This document shows, in pieces, positions 1 to 8,940 of a DNA stretch of 64,000 bases (position 1 is its first letter; each line of letters begins with the position of its first letter). The DNA comes from Betaproteobacteria bacterium TMED82 (GTDB lineage Bacteria; Pseudomonadota; Gammaproteobacteria; Burkholderiales; Burkholderiaceae_A): positions 91,395 through 155,394 of the forward strand of contig NHEJ01000002.1 of the NCBI GenBank assembly GCA_002170395.1, read 5' to 3'. Position numbers and translations under genes: made by a program. Below the pieces are notes generated by a model. The model worked only from the letters and a program-made list of their open reading frames with translations, was not told where the DNA came from and did not search any database.

Positions 1-125
1 GAACCGTGACTTTGGAATGATTCATCTATTAACGCCAATAAGTTGGGATAAAAATCAGGATTAATAGTTTTGGGAACCAACGAGGGATAATTCTTTAACC
101 AGGGAAAGTCTGTGTTATTTACCAT
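1..125 (-). CDS. fadD: Long-chain acyl-CoA synthetase, N-terminal part only (runs off window)
   Basis: Only the first 41 codons are inside the window. The start is the ATG at 125 on the minus strand, and the frame is open to base 1. The peptide contains WLKNYP, then V-P and INPD, then Y..LLALIDES. This matches the beginning of FadD, which typically opens with WLKNYPxxVPxxI and then a L-x-x-L-hydrophobic-E/D-E-S helix. FadD activates long-chain fatty acids to acyl-CoAs for beta-oxidation. It is divergent from a PsrA-like regulator and next to fadE, fadI and fadJ, which fits. The catalytic AMP-binding motifs lie outside the window, so a related acyl-CoA ligase cannot be excluded. Confidence 0.75.
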   Translation of the reverse strand, partial: MVNNTDFPWLKNYPSLVPKTINPDFYPNLLALIDESFQSHG

Positions 126-208
126 AATTCCAATATACTTACCCAAAAAAAAATAACAACTAAGAATAGTCCTAATAAAAAAAAAAAATGTAATATACTA
201 AGTGAATT

Positions 209-222
209 CAAACAGTTGTTTT
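209..222. promoter_or_regulatory. Putative PsrA-type operator
   Basis: The sequence CAAACAGTTGTTTT contains the palindrome AAAC-N4-GTTT. Pseudomonas PsrA is known to bind (G/C)AAAC-N(2-4)-GTTT(G/C). This site fits except for the last base. It ends five bases before the start codon of the PsrA-like gene and lies between it and divergent fadD. It could mediate autorepression and control of fadD. This is motif matching by eye only. Confidence 0.5.
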
Positions 223-226
223 AACT

Positions 227-916
227 ATGATTTCTGCTCAAAATTATGAACTTAAAACTACCCAGAAAATTCTGAAGGTCGCCGAATCACTTTTTGCTTC
301 CGAGGGTTTTGACGCGGTTTCTATCAGACAAATTACGAAAAGGGCAGGTGTTAATTTGGCCGCAGTACACTACCACTTTGGATCTAAGAAGAAGTTAATG
401 GAACAAATTCTCAAGCGAAAGCTTACAATATTGAATGAATCACGAAATTCAGCCCTGTCAAACTTAGAGGAAAAAGCTGACGGTCGACCCTTGAGGCCAT
501 CAGATATTGTAGAAGCATTCTTTGGAGTACTATTTAGTTTGTATGAAGATTCCAAAAATGGAGGTGCGGATTTTCTAAAATTACTAAGCAGGACTTCGAC
601 CGATCCAAATAATGTTATTTGGTCAAATGTCGATTCTCAAAGTAATGCCGTAAATGAGAGGTTTAGAGATGCTTTATTTAAATCATTACCCGATGTACCA
701 AAAAATGAGATTGTGTGGCGATTTCACTTTATGATTGGGGCTACAGTACACGCAATCGCTGGAACTGGATTAAGCCAGATTTTCAAAAGCCCAGCTCTGC
801 CTGAAGAAAACACAGAAGATTGTCCAAAAATAGCAAAGAAACGACTTCTTTCTTTTTTAGTAGGAGGTCTGAGATCCCCTTCACCCCGAGCAATTCCTAA
901 TGTTACTAACCACTGA
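227..916 (+). CDS. TetR-family regulator, PsrA-like (fatty-acid oxidation control)
   Basis: A 229-residue TetR-type repressor. The N-terminal helix-turn-helix covers about residues 10-57 and includes AGVNLAAVHYHFGSKKKL, close to the PsrA version of this motif. The ligand-binding half carries WRFHFMIGA (164-172), resembling a segment characteristic of PsrA and its relatives. PsrA regulators bind long-chain fatty acids or acyl-CoAs and release beta-oxidation promoters. The context agrees: fadD is divergent, and fadE follows after nine bases on the same strand. A PsrA-like palindrome sits directly in front of the start codon. I infer a local fad repressor, although related CecR-type TetR proteins have similar folds. 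Confidence 0.85.
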   Translation: MISAQNYELKTTQKILKVAESLFASEGFDAVSIRQITKRAGVNLAAVHYHFGSKKKLMEQILKRKLTILNESRNSALSNLEEKADGRPLRPSDIVEAFFGVLFSLYEDSKNGGADFLKLLSRTSTDPNNVIWSNVDSQSNAVNERFRDALFKSLPDVPKNEIVWRFHFMIGATVHAIAGTGLSQIFKSPALPEENTEDCPKIAKKRLLSFLVGGLRSPSPRAIPNVTNH

Positions 917-925
917 GTCAGCTAT

Positions 926-3223
926 ATGAAAACAGAATGGATTACAAAAAAGATACTTAATAAAATTCGTCTTAATTTGCCTTCTATGTCGGAGACTGAA
1001 AAAATCGCGCTCGAAGCCGGCAGTGTTTGGTGGGATAAGATCCTTTTAAGTGGTCAGCCCGAGTGGAAAAAATTCTTTGAGACAAGCAAACCAGAACTTA
1101 CTGAGGAAGAAAATAACTTTATAAATAATGAGGTAGAGGAAGTGTGTTCCATGGTTCAGGAGTGGAAAGTAAACCATGAAAGCAAAAAAGTACCAGAGCC
1201 GATATGGAATTTCATTAAAAAGAAGCGATTCTTAAGTATGATTATTCCCAAAAAATACGGGGGTCTGCAGTTTTCTGCTTACGCTCAATCACAAGTAATT
1301 ACAAAACTTGCCACCAGAAGCTCCGCCCTATCAGTTATGGTCATGGTTCCAAATTCTCTTGGTCCAGGTGAGTTGTTGGTACATTATGGCACCGAGAAGC
1401 AAAAGAATCATTATTTACCAAAACTTTCCATTGGGGAAGAAATTCCAGCCTTCGCACTAACCAGTCCATGGGCTGGATCTGATGCATCTTCAATTCCAGA
1501 CTATGGGATAATTTGTGAAGAAACTTATTTAGGCAAAAAGACATTAGGGATCAAAGTAACGTGGAATAAGCGGTATATAACGCTAGCTCCAATTTGCTCG
1601 GTTTTGGGTTTAGCTTTTAAAGCTTTCGATCCGAATAATTTGCTTGGTAAAAAGAAAGAGCTGGGTATTACTTGTGCATTAATACCCTCGAAACATCCCG
1701 GGGTTGAAATAGGCTCTCGCCATATGCCTCTTACCGTTCAATGGCCAAATGGGCCGACAACTGGAAACGACGTTTTCATCCCACTCGATTTTGTAATAGG
1801 TGAAAAAAAAGGCGTTGGAAATGGCTGGAGAATGTTGATGGAATGTTTAGCAGCTGGAAGAGCAATTTCACTTCCATCGTCGAATGCGGGAATAGCCAAA
1901 CTGACTCTAAAAACTGTCGGTGGTTACTCCCGTGTAAGACAGCAATTTAAGACACCGATCGCTAATTTCGAAGGAATTAATGCTGCTCTAGGAAAAATAA
2001 TTGCCAAAACCTATATAATCGATTCCACTCGTAAGCTTGCAGCGGCTGCCATAGATGCAGGTGAGCGCCCATCTGTTATATCGGCTATTGCAAAAGTGCA
2101 TGCCACTGAGAATGCCAGAGAGGTAGTAAATCTGGGGATGGACGTTTTAGGGGGTAAAGGAATATGCCATGGCCCATCTAACTTCCTTGCAGAAGCTCAT
2201 ATTCAAACTCCAATAAGTATAACAGTCGAGGGAGCAAACCTATTGACCAAGAGTCTTATAATTTTCGGTCAGGGTGCTATCAGGTGTCACCCACATCTTC
2301 TTAAAGTTATGGAATGCGCTCAAAATCCAAATCAGCAAGACTCCCAAAAAAAATTCGATGAGGTTTTCAAAGAAATGACTTATACTTTGTCGAAAAACAT
2401 TTTGCGGTCATTTTCTAGTAGCCTTTTGTTTTGGTTTAAAGCTATTCCAACCGGTAGTGTAGACCCCTTTTGTAAAAATTTTATAAAAAGAACAGATCAA
2501 TATAGCGCAGCATTCAGCGTAGTCGCGGATTATTTTCTGTTCACTCTCGCAGGCCGACTCAAAAGAAAAGAGCTTTTATCTGGTAGGCTTGGGGACATTT
2601 TATCTAATTTATTTATGATTTCTGCCTGCTTAAAGCACCATGAAGATATCGGGCGGCCAAAATGGAACCGTTGCATCTTAAATGTTTCCTGCAAACTTTG
2701 TTTGCAAGAGATAGAGGAGGCATTTAATTCCCTGTTTGCAAATATCGATAGTAAAGCCTCTAAAACTATCTTAAAATTTTGCACGTTTCCAATAGGGGTG
2801 CCAAACAACAAGCTTTCTGATGGCGAATTATTGGCTGCAGGAAAAATTGCTTCTGTACCGAGTGAAGCTAGAGACTACTATACTGCTGAAGTATTTTGGC
2901 GGAAAAAGTTGAATGAGGAAGACTTAACAAATGAGCCTGTGTCTGCCATCGAGCAGGCTTTATTAGTAAGCAAACTGTCTGAGCCGATAGAGAGTAAGAT
3001 TCGAACGGCAGAAAAGAGAGGTAGGTTCCGTAATAACCCTAAAGCAAATGTAAAAGATATCGCCTTAGAGGCGTTTAAAGAAAAAATTATTTCTGAAGAA
3101 GAATTTAACATTGTCAATAAACTAAATATTCTTAGAGATTTAGTTATTGGTGTTGACGAATTTGATAAAAATATGAAGCTTAGCCGTAGTAAAAAGAAAA
3201 CGCCGTTGCCAAAAGCTGCTTGA
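926..3223 (+). CDS. fadE: Acyl-CoA dehydrogenase, long FadE type
   Basis: A 765-residue FAD-dependent acyl-CoA dehydrogenase for the first step of beta-oxidation, acyl-CoA to trans-2-enoyl-CoA. Residues about 95-450 form the dehydrogenase core, with ALTSPWAGSDAS (177-188) in the substrate and flavin region. TVEGANLLTKSLIIFGQGAI (about 431-450) closely follows E. coli FadE. The C-terminal 300 residues match the extra domain (DUF1974) found in the large FadE class (usually 760-830 residues) and absent from the common 380-residue dehydrogenases. It starts nine bases after the TetR gene and is probably co-transcribed with it. The cluster supplies every remaining beta-oxidation activity downstream. 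Confidence 0.93.
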   Translation: MKTEWITKKILNKIRLNLPSMSETEKIALEAGSVWWDKILLSGQPEWKKFFETSKPELTEEENNFINNEVEEVCSMVQEWKVNHESKKVPEPIWNFIKKKRFLSMIIPKKYGGLQFSAYAQSQVITKLATRSSALSVMVMVPNSLGPGELLVHYGTEKQKNHYLPKLSIGEEIPAFALTSPWAGSDASSIPDYGIICEETYLGKKTLGIKVTWNKRYITLAPICSVLGLAFKAFDPNNLLGKKKELGITCALIPSKHPGVEIGSRHMPLTVQWPNGPTTGNDVFIPLDFVIGEKKGVGNGWRMLMECLAAGRAISLPSSNAGIAKLTLKTVGGYSRVRQQFKTPIANFEGINAALGKIIAKTYIIDSTRKLAAAAIDAGERPSVISAIAKVHATENAREVVNLGMDVLGGKGICHGPSNFLAEAHIQTPISITVEGANLLTKSLIIFGQGAIRCHPHLLKVMECAQNPNQQDSQKKFDEVFKEMTYTLSKNILRSFSSSLLFWFKAIPTGSVDPFCKNFIKRTDQYSAAFSVVADYFLFTLAGRLKRKELLSGRLGDILSNLFMISACLKHHEDIGRPKWNRCILNVSCKLCLQEIEEAFNSLFANIDSKASKTILKFCTFPIGVPNNKLSDGELLAAGKIASVPSEARDYYTAEVFWRKKLNEEDLTNEPVSAIEQALLVSKLSEPIESKIRTAEKRGRFRNNPKANVKDIALEAFKEKIISEEEFNIVNKLNILRDLVIGVDEFDKNMKLSRSKKKTPLPKAA

Positions 3224-3330
3224 ATTCGGAAGTTCTACTAATGTTAACCTAAATGAACCTATGAGCAATTTAATGAGCGCTAAATTGGACTTACGAGCTT
3301 TTATATTTAATCTTACTTTTATGGATAAAT

Positions 3331-3340
3331 AAACATGTTT
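3331..3340. promoter_or_regulatory. Perfect palindrome AAACATGTTT over the fadI start codon
   Basis: AAAC-AT-GTTT is a perfect ten-base palindrome containing the fadI start codon (3335-3337). It corresponds to the two-base-spacer version of the PsrA recognition pattern, though the flanking bases are T and A rather than G/C. A repressor here could block translation or elongation into fadIJ. A short palindrome can arise by chance in AT-rich DNA; its location after the 209-222 site is what makes it notable. Confidence 0.35.
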
Positions 3341-4624
3341 AATTCACAGGTATTTGTGGTGGATGGGTTAAGATCGCCATTTTTGAAGGCGAATGCAAAA
3401 GTTGGTCCTGGTCCCTTTTCTGCTTCTGAGTTGGCGGTTCAAGCGGGAAAAACGTTGTTGTTAAGACAGACTTTCGAGCCCTCGGAAATTGATGAAATTA
3501 TTCTCGGTTGTACTACTCCAAGTGTAAGTGAAATGAATATTGCCCGAGTGGTTAGCTTGAGATTAAATTGCAGCGTCCAAGCGCCCGCTTGGACCGTACA
3601 TAGAAATTGTGCTAGCGGCTTACAATCTATCGACTCAGCGGCACAATCTATCTGTTCAGGAAGATCAGATTTGGTGTTATGTGGTGGCACAGATTCGTTG
3701 TCAAACGCACCGCTGATTTTTTCTAAATCTGCTAGCCGATGGTTCTCTCAGTTTTCAACAGCAAAAGGTCTTAGAGATAAGCTTGTGAAAGTAAAGGATT
3801 TTAAACCTTCTTTTCTGCTTCCCGTCATTTCAATTTTAAAAGGACTGACTGATCCTGTGGTGGGAGAAAGTATGGGTCAAACTGCTGAAAATTTAGCAAA
3901 AAAATTCAATTTAACCAGAAGAGAACTTGATGAATACTCTGTCCGAAGTCACAAACAGGCCCTATCATCAATGGAAGATGTACTAAAACCACAAACTCAA
4001 CAAATTTATGATGCAAAAGGTAATTTTTATGAACACGACAATGGTATAAGACCTGATATAAAAATCGAGAAACTCGCTACCCTGCGAGCAGTGTTTGATA
4101 AGCCGGATGGGAAAATTACTGCTGGAAATAGCTCTCAAATAACTGACGGATCTGCGTTACTTTTATTGGCCTCAGAAAAAGCAGTTAAGAAATTTGCCTT
4201 AAAACCTTTAGCAATAGTGAAAGATATAAACTGGTCTGGCTTAAATCCTACAGAAATGGGATTAGGGCCGATACATGCTTTAATTCCAATTTTAAAAAGA
4301 CAAAAACTTGAAAGAAAAGATATTGACCTATGGGAAATTAATGAAGCATTTGCGGCGCAGGTTTTAGCTTGTCAGGCTGCATTGGATAGCTTTAAGTATT
4401 GTTCCAAGGTGCTAAAATATAGAAAAACCTTTGGGGCTATAGAGCCTAACAAATTAAATATTGCTGGTGGAGCTATTGCTATTGGACACCCAGTTGGAGC
4501 AAGTGGCGCAAGGATTATCTTAAATTTGATTCACTTACTCAAAAAAAACTCTTTAAAGAGAGGTTTAGCTTCAATTTGTATCGGGGGAGGACAAGGAGGT
4601 GCCTCTTTGATTGAGCTATGTTAA
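3335..4624 (+). CDS. fadI: 3-ketoacyl-CoA thiolase (FadI-like)
   Basis: A 429-residue thiolase catalysing the CoA-dependent cleavage of 3-ketoacyl-CoA that ends each beta-oxidation cycle. The nucleophile is Cys92 in NCASGLQS. NEAFAAQ, the histidine motif GHPVGASGAR (near 384) and the second catalytic cysteine in CIGGGQGG (near 415) are all present. Length and the thiolase-first order fit fadI-fadJ rather than fadB-fadA. The C-terminal glycine loop is also shared with FadA and acetyl-CoA acetyltransferases, so chain-length preference is uncertain. The stop codon overlaps the fadJ start by seven bases, implying translational coupling. It is separated from fadE by about 110 bases and may have its own promoter. 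Confidence 0.88.
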   Translation: MFNSQVFVVDGLRSPFLKANAKVGPGPFSASELAVQAGKTLLLRQTFEPSEIDEIILGCTTPSVSEMNIARVVSLRLNCSVQAPAWTVHRNCASGLQSIDSAAQSICSGRSDLVLCGGTDSLSNAPLIFSKSASRWFSQFSTAKGLRDKLVKVKDFKPSFLLPVISILKGLTDPVVGESMGQTAENLAKKFNLTRRELDEYSVRSHKQALSSMEDVLKPQTQQIYDAKGNFYEHDNGIRPDIKIEKLATLRAVFDKPDGKITAGNSSQITDGSALLLLASEKAVKKFALKPLAIVKDINWSGLNPTEMGLGPIHALIPILKRQKLERKDIDLWEINEAFAAQVLACQAALDSFKYCSKVLKYRKTFGAIEPNKLNIAGGAIAIGHPVGASGARIILNLIHLLKKNSLKRGLASICIGGGQGGASLIELC

Positions 4625-6639
4625 TCAAAAAACTAAAATCTATTGAACTTAAAAATTGGAAACTACAAGTTGATACAGATAATATTCTGTGGCTAGAGCT
4701 AAACTGTCTTGGAAAATCAACAAACATTCTATCTGAACAAGTAAGACTTGAGTTAGGAAACATTCTGAAATGCTTCGAAGAAACCTCTTCCACGAACTTA
4801 TTTGAAGGGCTAAACGGAGTTGTCTTTTTTTCCACTAAAACAACTGGTTTTTCTGCTGGAGCAGACGTTAATGAATTTGTAAATCTTTCTAAAAATAACA
4901 ACTGGTTGGAAAAAAGTCGGCTGATAGTGAGTGACGGGTGGTTTCTGTATAACCGACTAGAGGAACTGTCAACAAAAATTCCAACCATTGCATTGGTTGA
5001 AGGTTTTTGTTTTGGTGGAGCATTAGAACTTGCTCTATCGTGTCGTTACATAATTGGAATCAAAGACAATAAAACAAACTTTGCTTTGCCCGAGGTACAA
5101 TTGGGAATTTATCCTGGTTGGGGTGGTATAAAACGCTTGCCCGAGAGAATAGGTCCGAAAACTGCTATGAATTTAATGCTCACTGGAAAATTTGTTAACT
5201 CAAAAAGAGCGAAAAGTATTGGCTTAATTGATGTGTTAGCAGAAAAAAGAGTTGCAAAAGAAGCTTGTAAAAGGCTTATTGATAAGGGTTACAAAAAAAA
5301 TACAATGTCGTTCTTTGATAAGTTATTACTAGGTCCACTAAAACCTCTGTCACATTTTTTAATAAGAAAACAACTAGAAAAAAAAATTATCAAGGATCAG
5401 TATCCGGCACCTTTTGGTATTTTAAAACTTTGGGCAAAACATAATGGTGACCCGACTCGTGATTTGTCTATTCATGATGAGATGCTTGGTTCGCAGACTG
5501 CAAGAAATCTCTTGAGGGTGTATTTACTTCGAGAAAAATTAAAAAATATACACAAAAAGTCAACAATAAGCGATGATGTCAATAGCGGTAAAGTTCATTT
5601 AAATCATATACATGTTATTGGTGCGGGAACAATGGGTGGAGATATCGCCATATGGTGTGCTATGCACAATCTCAGGGTCACGATTCAAGATACTTCAAAC
5701 AAACAGATTGGCAAAGTTTTAAATAACGCATCAGTTGCACTAAAGAGAAAATTCTCAAGTCCATATGATCAAAGAAAAATATTGGACAATATAATTCCCG
5801 ATTGTGATGGGCATGGTATAAAAAAGGCAGATGTCATAATCGAGGCTGCGACAGAGAATCTTGCTGTAAAGAAGAGTATATTCAAATTTATTGAAAGAAA
5901 AGCACGTGATACAGCGTTATTGTGTACAAATACCTCCAGTATAAAAATAGAGGATATATCCAGTTGCTTGAATGACCCGTCCCGATTAGTAGGAGTGCAT
6001 TTTTTTAACCCGGTTTTTAAAATGCCGCTTGTTGAAATAATTGAAAGTAAAAAAACTGATAAAAATTTCTTCTCCTATGCATTTGTATTTGCTCACAAAA
6101 TAAAAAAATTACCTCTGCCAGTAAAAAGTAGCCCTGGCTTTTTAGTAAATGCAGTATTAATGCCCTATTTAGATAATGCTATGAGGTCAATTGATAGCGG
6201 CATCAAGCCTGAAGAGGTTGACTTCGCAATGAAGTCATGGGGAATGCCCATGGGGCCAATAGAACTTGTTGACATTGTAGGTTTAGATATTGTGCTCGCG
6301 GTTGGTAAGCTTACTACTGCTGATGAATCTATGCCCTCGTGCCTTACGGCCCTTACCGCAAAAAACCACTTTGGTAAAAAATCGGGAGAGGGTTTTTACA
6401 AATGGAAAAAAGGTCAAAAAGTTCTTAAAAATAAGGTTTCCCTCTCAAAAGAGGAGACAAATAATTTAGCAGAAAATTTGATTCAACCTTTGATAGTTCG
6501 AACTCGGCAGCTTGTAGAGGAAGGTATAGTTGACGATGAAGACTTAGCTGATGCCGGAGTGATTTTCGGCACTGGTTTTGCGCCTTTTAGGGGAGGGCCA
6601 CTACATTCTCAACATAGTTATGAAACAACAGAATACTAA
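4618..6639 (+). CDS. fadJ: Multifunctional enoyl-CoA hydratase / 3-hydroxyacyl-CoA dehydrogenase
   Basis: A 673-residue two-domain enzyme performing hydration and NAD-dependent oxidation in beta-oxidation, the alpha subunit partner of the preceding thiolase. Residues about 1-300 are a crotonase domain with both expected glutamates, in GGALE (near 132-136) and ALPE (near 157). The Rossmann motif GAGTMGG starts near 336. LLCTNTSS and the catalytic histidine in VHFFNP (near 459) identify the dehydrogenase domain. GTGFAPFRGGPL closes the C-terminal domain. It is slightly shorter than E. coli FadJ (714). The ATG overlaps the fadI stop, and the 3' end overlaps the convergent DUF1329 gene by four bases. 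Confidence 0.92.
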   Translation: MLIKKLKSIELKNWKLQVDTDNILWLELNCLGKSTNILSEQVRLELGNILKCFEETSSTNLFEGLNGVVFFSTKTTGFSAGADVNEFVNLSKNNNWLEKSRLIVSDGWFLYNRLEELSTKIPTIALVEGFCFGGALELALSCRYIIGIKDNKTNFALPEVQLGIYPGWGGIKRLPERIGPKTAMNLMLTGKFVNSKRAKSIGLIDVLAEKRVAKEACKRLIDKGYKKNTMSFFDKLLLGPLKPLSHFLIRKQLEKKIIKDQYPAPFGILKLWAKHNGDPTRDLSIHDEMLGSQTARNLLRVYLLREKLKNIHKKSTISDDVNSGKVHLNHIHVIGAGTMGGDIAIWCAMHNLRVTIQDTSNKQIGKVLNNASVALKRKFSSPYDQRKILDNIIPDCDGHGIKKADVIIEAATENLAVKKSIFKFIERKARDTALLCTNTSSIKIEDISSCLNDPSRLVGVHFFNPVFKMPLVEIIESKKTDKNFFSYAFVFAHKIKKLPLPVKSSPGFLVNAVLMPYLDNAMRSIDSGIKPEEVDFAMKSWGMPMGPIELVDIVGLDIVLAVGKLTTADESMPSCLTALTAKNHFGKKSGEGFYKWKKGQKVLKNKVSLSKEETNNLAENLIQPLIVRTRQLVEEGIVDDEDLADAGVIFGTGFAPFRGGPLHSQHSYETTEY

Positions 6640-7946
6640 TTGCCAGCAGCGAGCCTTCTTAATTCGTCTGGTTGAAACTCCATACTTTTGGATATAAAAC
6701 CTATTTTAGCCTTTTTCTTGATTTCATTTTCTAGTCCAGTAATAAAATAAGATCCATTATTGAGATCATGATATATGTTTGCACCATACACTGGAAATTG
6801 GTGCTCGTAAAATTGTATTATTCCGTGCACTGCCACTCTCCACATATCGCCTCTAACCGAATAACATTCTTCTAATAGAATTATCCAGCTATCTTCATCT
6901 ATATAGAAAACCCTTTTTGCATAAATATGCCTGGAATTTTCTTTTAAAATACCCTCTACTATCCAGACTCTATGCAATTCATATCTCAGTAATTCAGATT
7001 TAATTGATCCAGAACCTAGCATTTCTGTGTAAGTTAACTTTTTATCTTTTATCTTATTAATATTGTAAGGGACAATCATTATTTTTTTCCCTAATATTCT
7101 CCAATTATATCGTTCTGTAGATCCATTAAACCCATCAATTTGATCTGCAGTAACAAGGCCTTGTGAACCACTCCCAATTGAATCATGGCCTAATTCAGGA
7201 GCCTTCCTAACACGCCTCTGTGCAGAACTATATATCCATGAATTCCTTTTCTCAAATACCTGATTAACAGGTTCGTGTACTAGTAAAATATCTCCTTTTA
7301 ATGAGACTGGCTCTAAATACTTTGCGAGCGCATAAAACAAAATATTTTTTTTTGGTTTATTAATGTGCGAATTGTAGACTCGTTTTATCCAAGTACGAGT
7401 CTTTAGTGCCTGACCATTTTTACGAACGACGAACGAATCAACAAACCTCTCAACGCTGCCTCCCTGATATCTAGACAAATGATTCCAAATAATTTCCTCA
7501 CCTGTTTCCGGGAATCGATATGGAAGATGATTAATTTTACCCAAAAATAAGTCATTATTTCTTACAGGTTTACTTTTCTTTTTTTCTAAAAAAGACTCCT
7601 TTAGAAAATCTGGATAGTTAGCTGTTCTCCGCGTAGGAAAAACATAAATCTCAAAATTCTTAATCTTTTGTATTAACTGAGAAAGACCACCAGGAAGGTA
7701 TTTCAGATAATTAATATAATTATTTTTATCTACTATAAAATTAATTTGGTCGTCATAGTATTCGGATTCAAATGGAATGCTAGCATCTTTAAACTCGGGA
7801 ATGATGCCATCATCTGTTCCATTTTTATCTGCGCCAACCGCAGTGTAAAAACTATGTTGGCTGTTCTTAGCGCAAACACCAACAGGTAGGAAGATAAACT
7901 CAAAAAAAGCTAGTCCTAATAATATTATCTTCAAGGAACTAGTCAT
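6636..7946 (-). CDS. DUF1329 periplasmic protein (copy 1)
   Basis: About 436 residues. I place the start at the ATG at 7946, which overlaps the stop of the upstream gene (ATGACTAG) and leaves a clean signal peptide, MTSSLKIILLGLAFF...GVCA. An upstream in-frame start at 7970 would add eight residues and weaken it. Family signatures shared with the 12234-13553 protein include SAQRRVRKAPELG, DQIDGFNGSTERYNW, LRYELHRVWIVEG, IYAKRVFYIDEDSW and the tail MEFQPDELRR. DUF1329 proteins are predicted to be exported with a LolA/LolB-like fold, but no biochemical role is established. It is last in a coupled operon with an MMPL transporter, suggesting a periplasmic lipid-handling role. Confidence 0.88.
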   Translation of the reverse strand: MTSSLKIILLGLAFFEFIFLPVGVCAKNSQHSFYTAVGADKNGTDDGIIPEFKDASIPFESEYYDDQINFIVDKNNYINYLKYLPGGLSQLIQKIKNFEIYVFPTRRTANYPDFLKESFLEKKKSKPVRNNDLFLGKINHLPYRFPETGEEIIWNHLSRYQGGSVERFVDSFVVRKNGQALKTRTWIKRVYNSHINKPKKNILFYALAKYLEPVSLKGDILLVHEPVNQVFEKRNSWIYSSAQRRVRKAPELGHDSIGSGSQGLVTADQIDGFNGSTERYNWRILGKKIMIVPYNINKIKDKKLTYTEMLGSGSIKSELLRYELHRVWIVEGILKENSRHIYAKRVFYIDEDSWIILLEECYSVRGDMWRVAVHGIIQFYEHQFPVYGANIYHDLNNGSYFITGLENEIKKKAKIGFISKSMEFQPDELRRLAAGN

Positions 7947-8940
7947 TTTGCTGTAATTTTTCTCTTGCACGCTTATAGTCTATCGCTAAGGTATCGACAA
8001 TTTCGGATATTAATTCTACCGATTCTATTGAACCTACGCCCTGGCCAGCACTCCAAATATCTTTCCAAGCCTTATTCCCCAACTTTTCAAAAGAACTGAA
8101 ATTTATTCGTTTAAATTTCTTGCTGAGAAATAGTTCTAAAAAAAGCTTTAGTCTCGATAAAGAAAATTTTCTTTCTCCTCTGTAACCAGCTTTTTCAGCA
8201 CTCCTCTTTAAATAGCTTCCGTAAATGCCCGTAAAAAAATTAGTATATATAATATCTTGGGCACTGGACTCAATGATCATTTTTTTATACTCGTTATTTG
8301 CAGGAGATTCAGAAGAGCAAATAAATTTGGTTCCCATGTATACAAAGTCGGCTCCTAACGCTTCGGCTGCTAAAATATGATTACCGTTAGAAATAGCACC
8401 AGCCAAAATAATTGTCCCCTTAAAAATTTTTTTTACTTCCGTAACCAATGCAAATGGATTAATGGTCCCAGCATGACCACCAGCCCCAGCAGAAACTAAA
8501 ATTAAACCGTCAACTCCTGCCTCAATAGCTTTTTCTGCATGTCTCAAATTGATAACATCGTGAAAAACAAATCCCCCATAAGAGTGTACAGCTTCAACCA
8601 CTCTGCCTGGTGCCCGTAAACTTGTTATTATTATAGGAACCTTTTTTTTTATACATATTTCTAAATCGGCTTCTAGTCTAGTATTCGACGAATGAACAAT
8701 CTGATTAACCGCATATGGTGCTATTATTTGCTTCTTTAACTTTCTTTTCTCTATGCTCTTCTCAATTATTTCGATCCATCGTTCCAACTCCCCTTCTCCT
8801 CTTGCATTCAAGGCTGGAAATGAGCCAATTATTCCTGAGCAACACTGAGCGACCACCGTCTCTGGGTTAGAAATTATAAAAAGCGGAGCAGCTATAACAG
8901 GAATTTTTAGGCTTTTCTTTAGTTGCTGTATATTCAGCAT
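7939..8940 (-). CDS. Nitronate monooxygenase / 2-nitropropane dioxygenase family
   Basis: A 333-residue FMN-dependent TIM-barrel protein. The family core is clear: VSAGAGGHAG (149-158) with the usual histidine, followed by ILAGAISNG and GADFVYMGTKF, which bind the FMN phosphate. True nitronate monooxygenases oxidise alkyl nitronates. Many members of this broad family instead act on other substrates, including enoyl reductions in lipid metabolism, so the substrate is open. The gene is locked into the operon: its ATG shares a base with the RND stop (TAATG), and its stop overlaps the start of the DUF1329 gene. That coupling suggests it works with the envelope proteins around it rather than in detoxification. 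Confidence 0.85.
   Translation of the reverse strand: MLNIQQLKKSLKIPVIAAPLFIISNPETVVAQCCSGIIGSFPALNARGEGELERWIEIIEKSIEKRKLKKQIIAPYAVNQIVHSSNTRLEADLEICIKKKVPIIITSLRAPGRVVEAVHSYGGFVFHDVINLRHAEKAIEAGVDGLILVSAGAGGHAGTINPFALVTEVKKIFKGTIILAGAISNGNHILAAEALGADFVYMGTKFICSSESPANNEYKKMIIESSAQDIIYTNFFTGIYGSYLKRSAEKAGYRGERKFSLSRLKLFLELFLSKKFKRINFSSFEKLGNKAWKDIWSAGQGVGSIESVELISEIVDTLAIDYKRAREKLQQND

Noticed and set aside
3254..3328. 23-residue frame between fadE and fadI
   Set aside because: Very short, no ribosome-binding site, and no recognisable feature.
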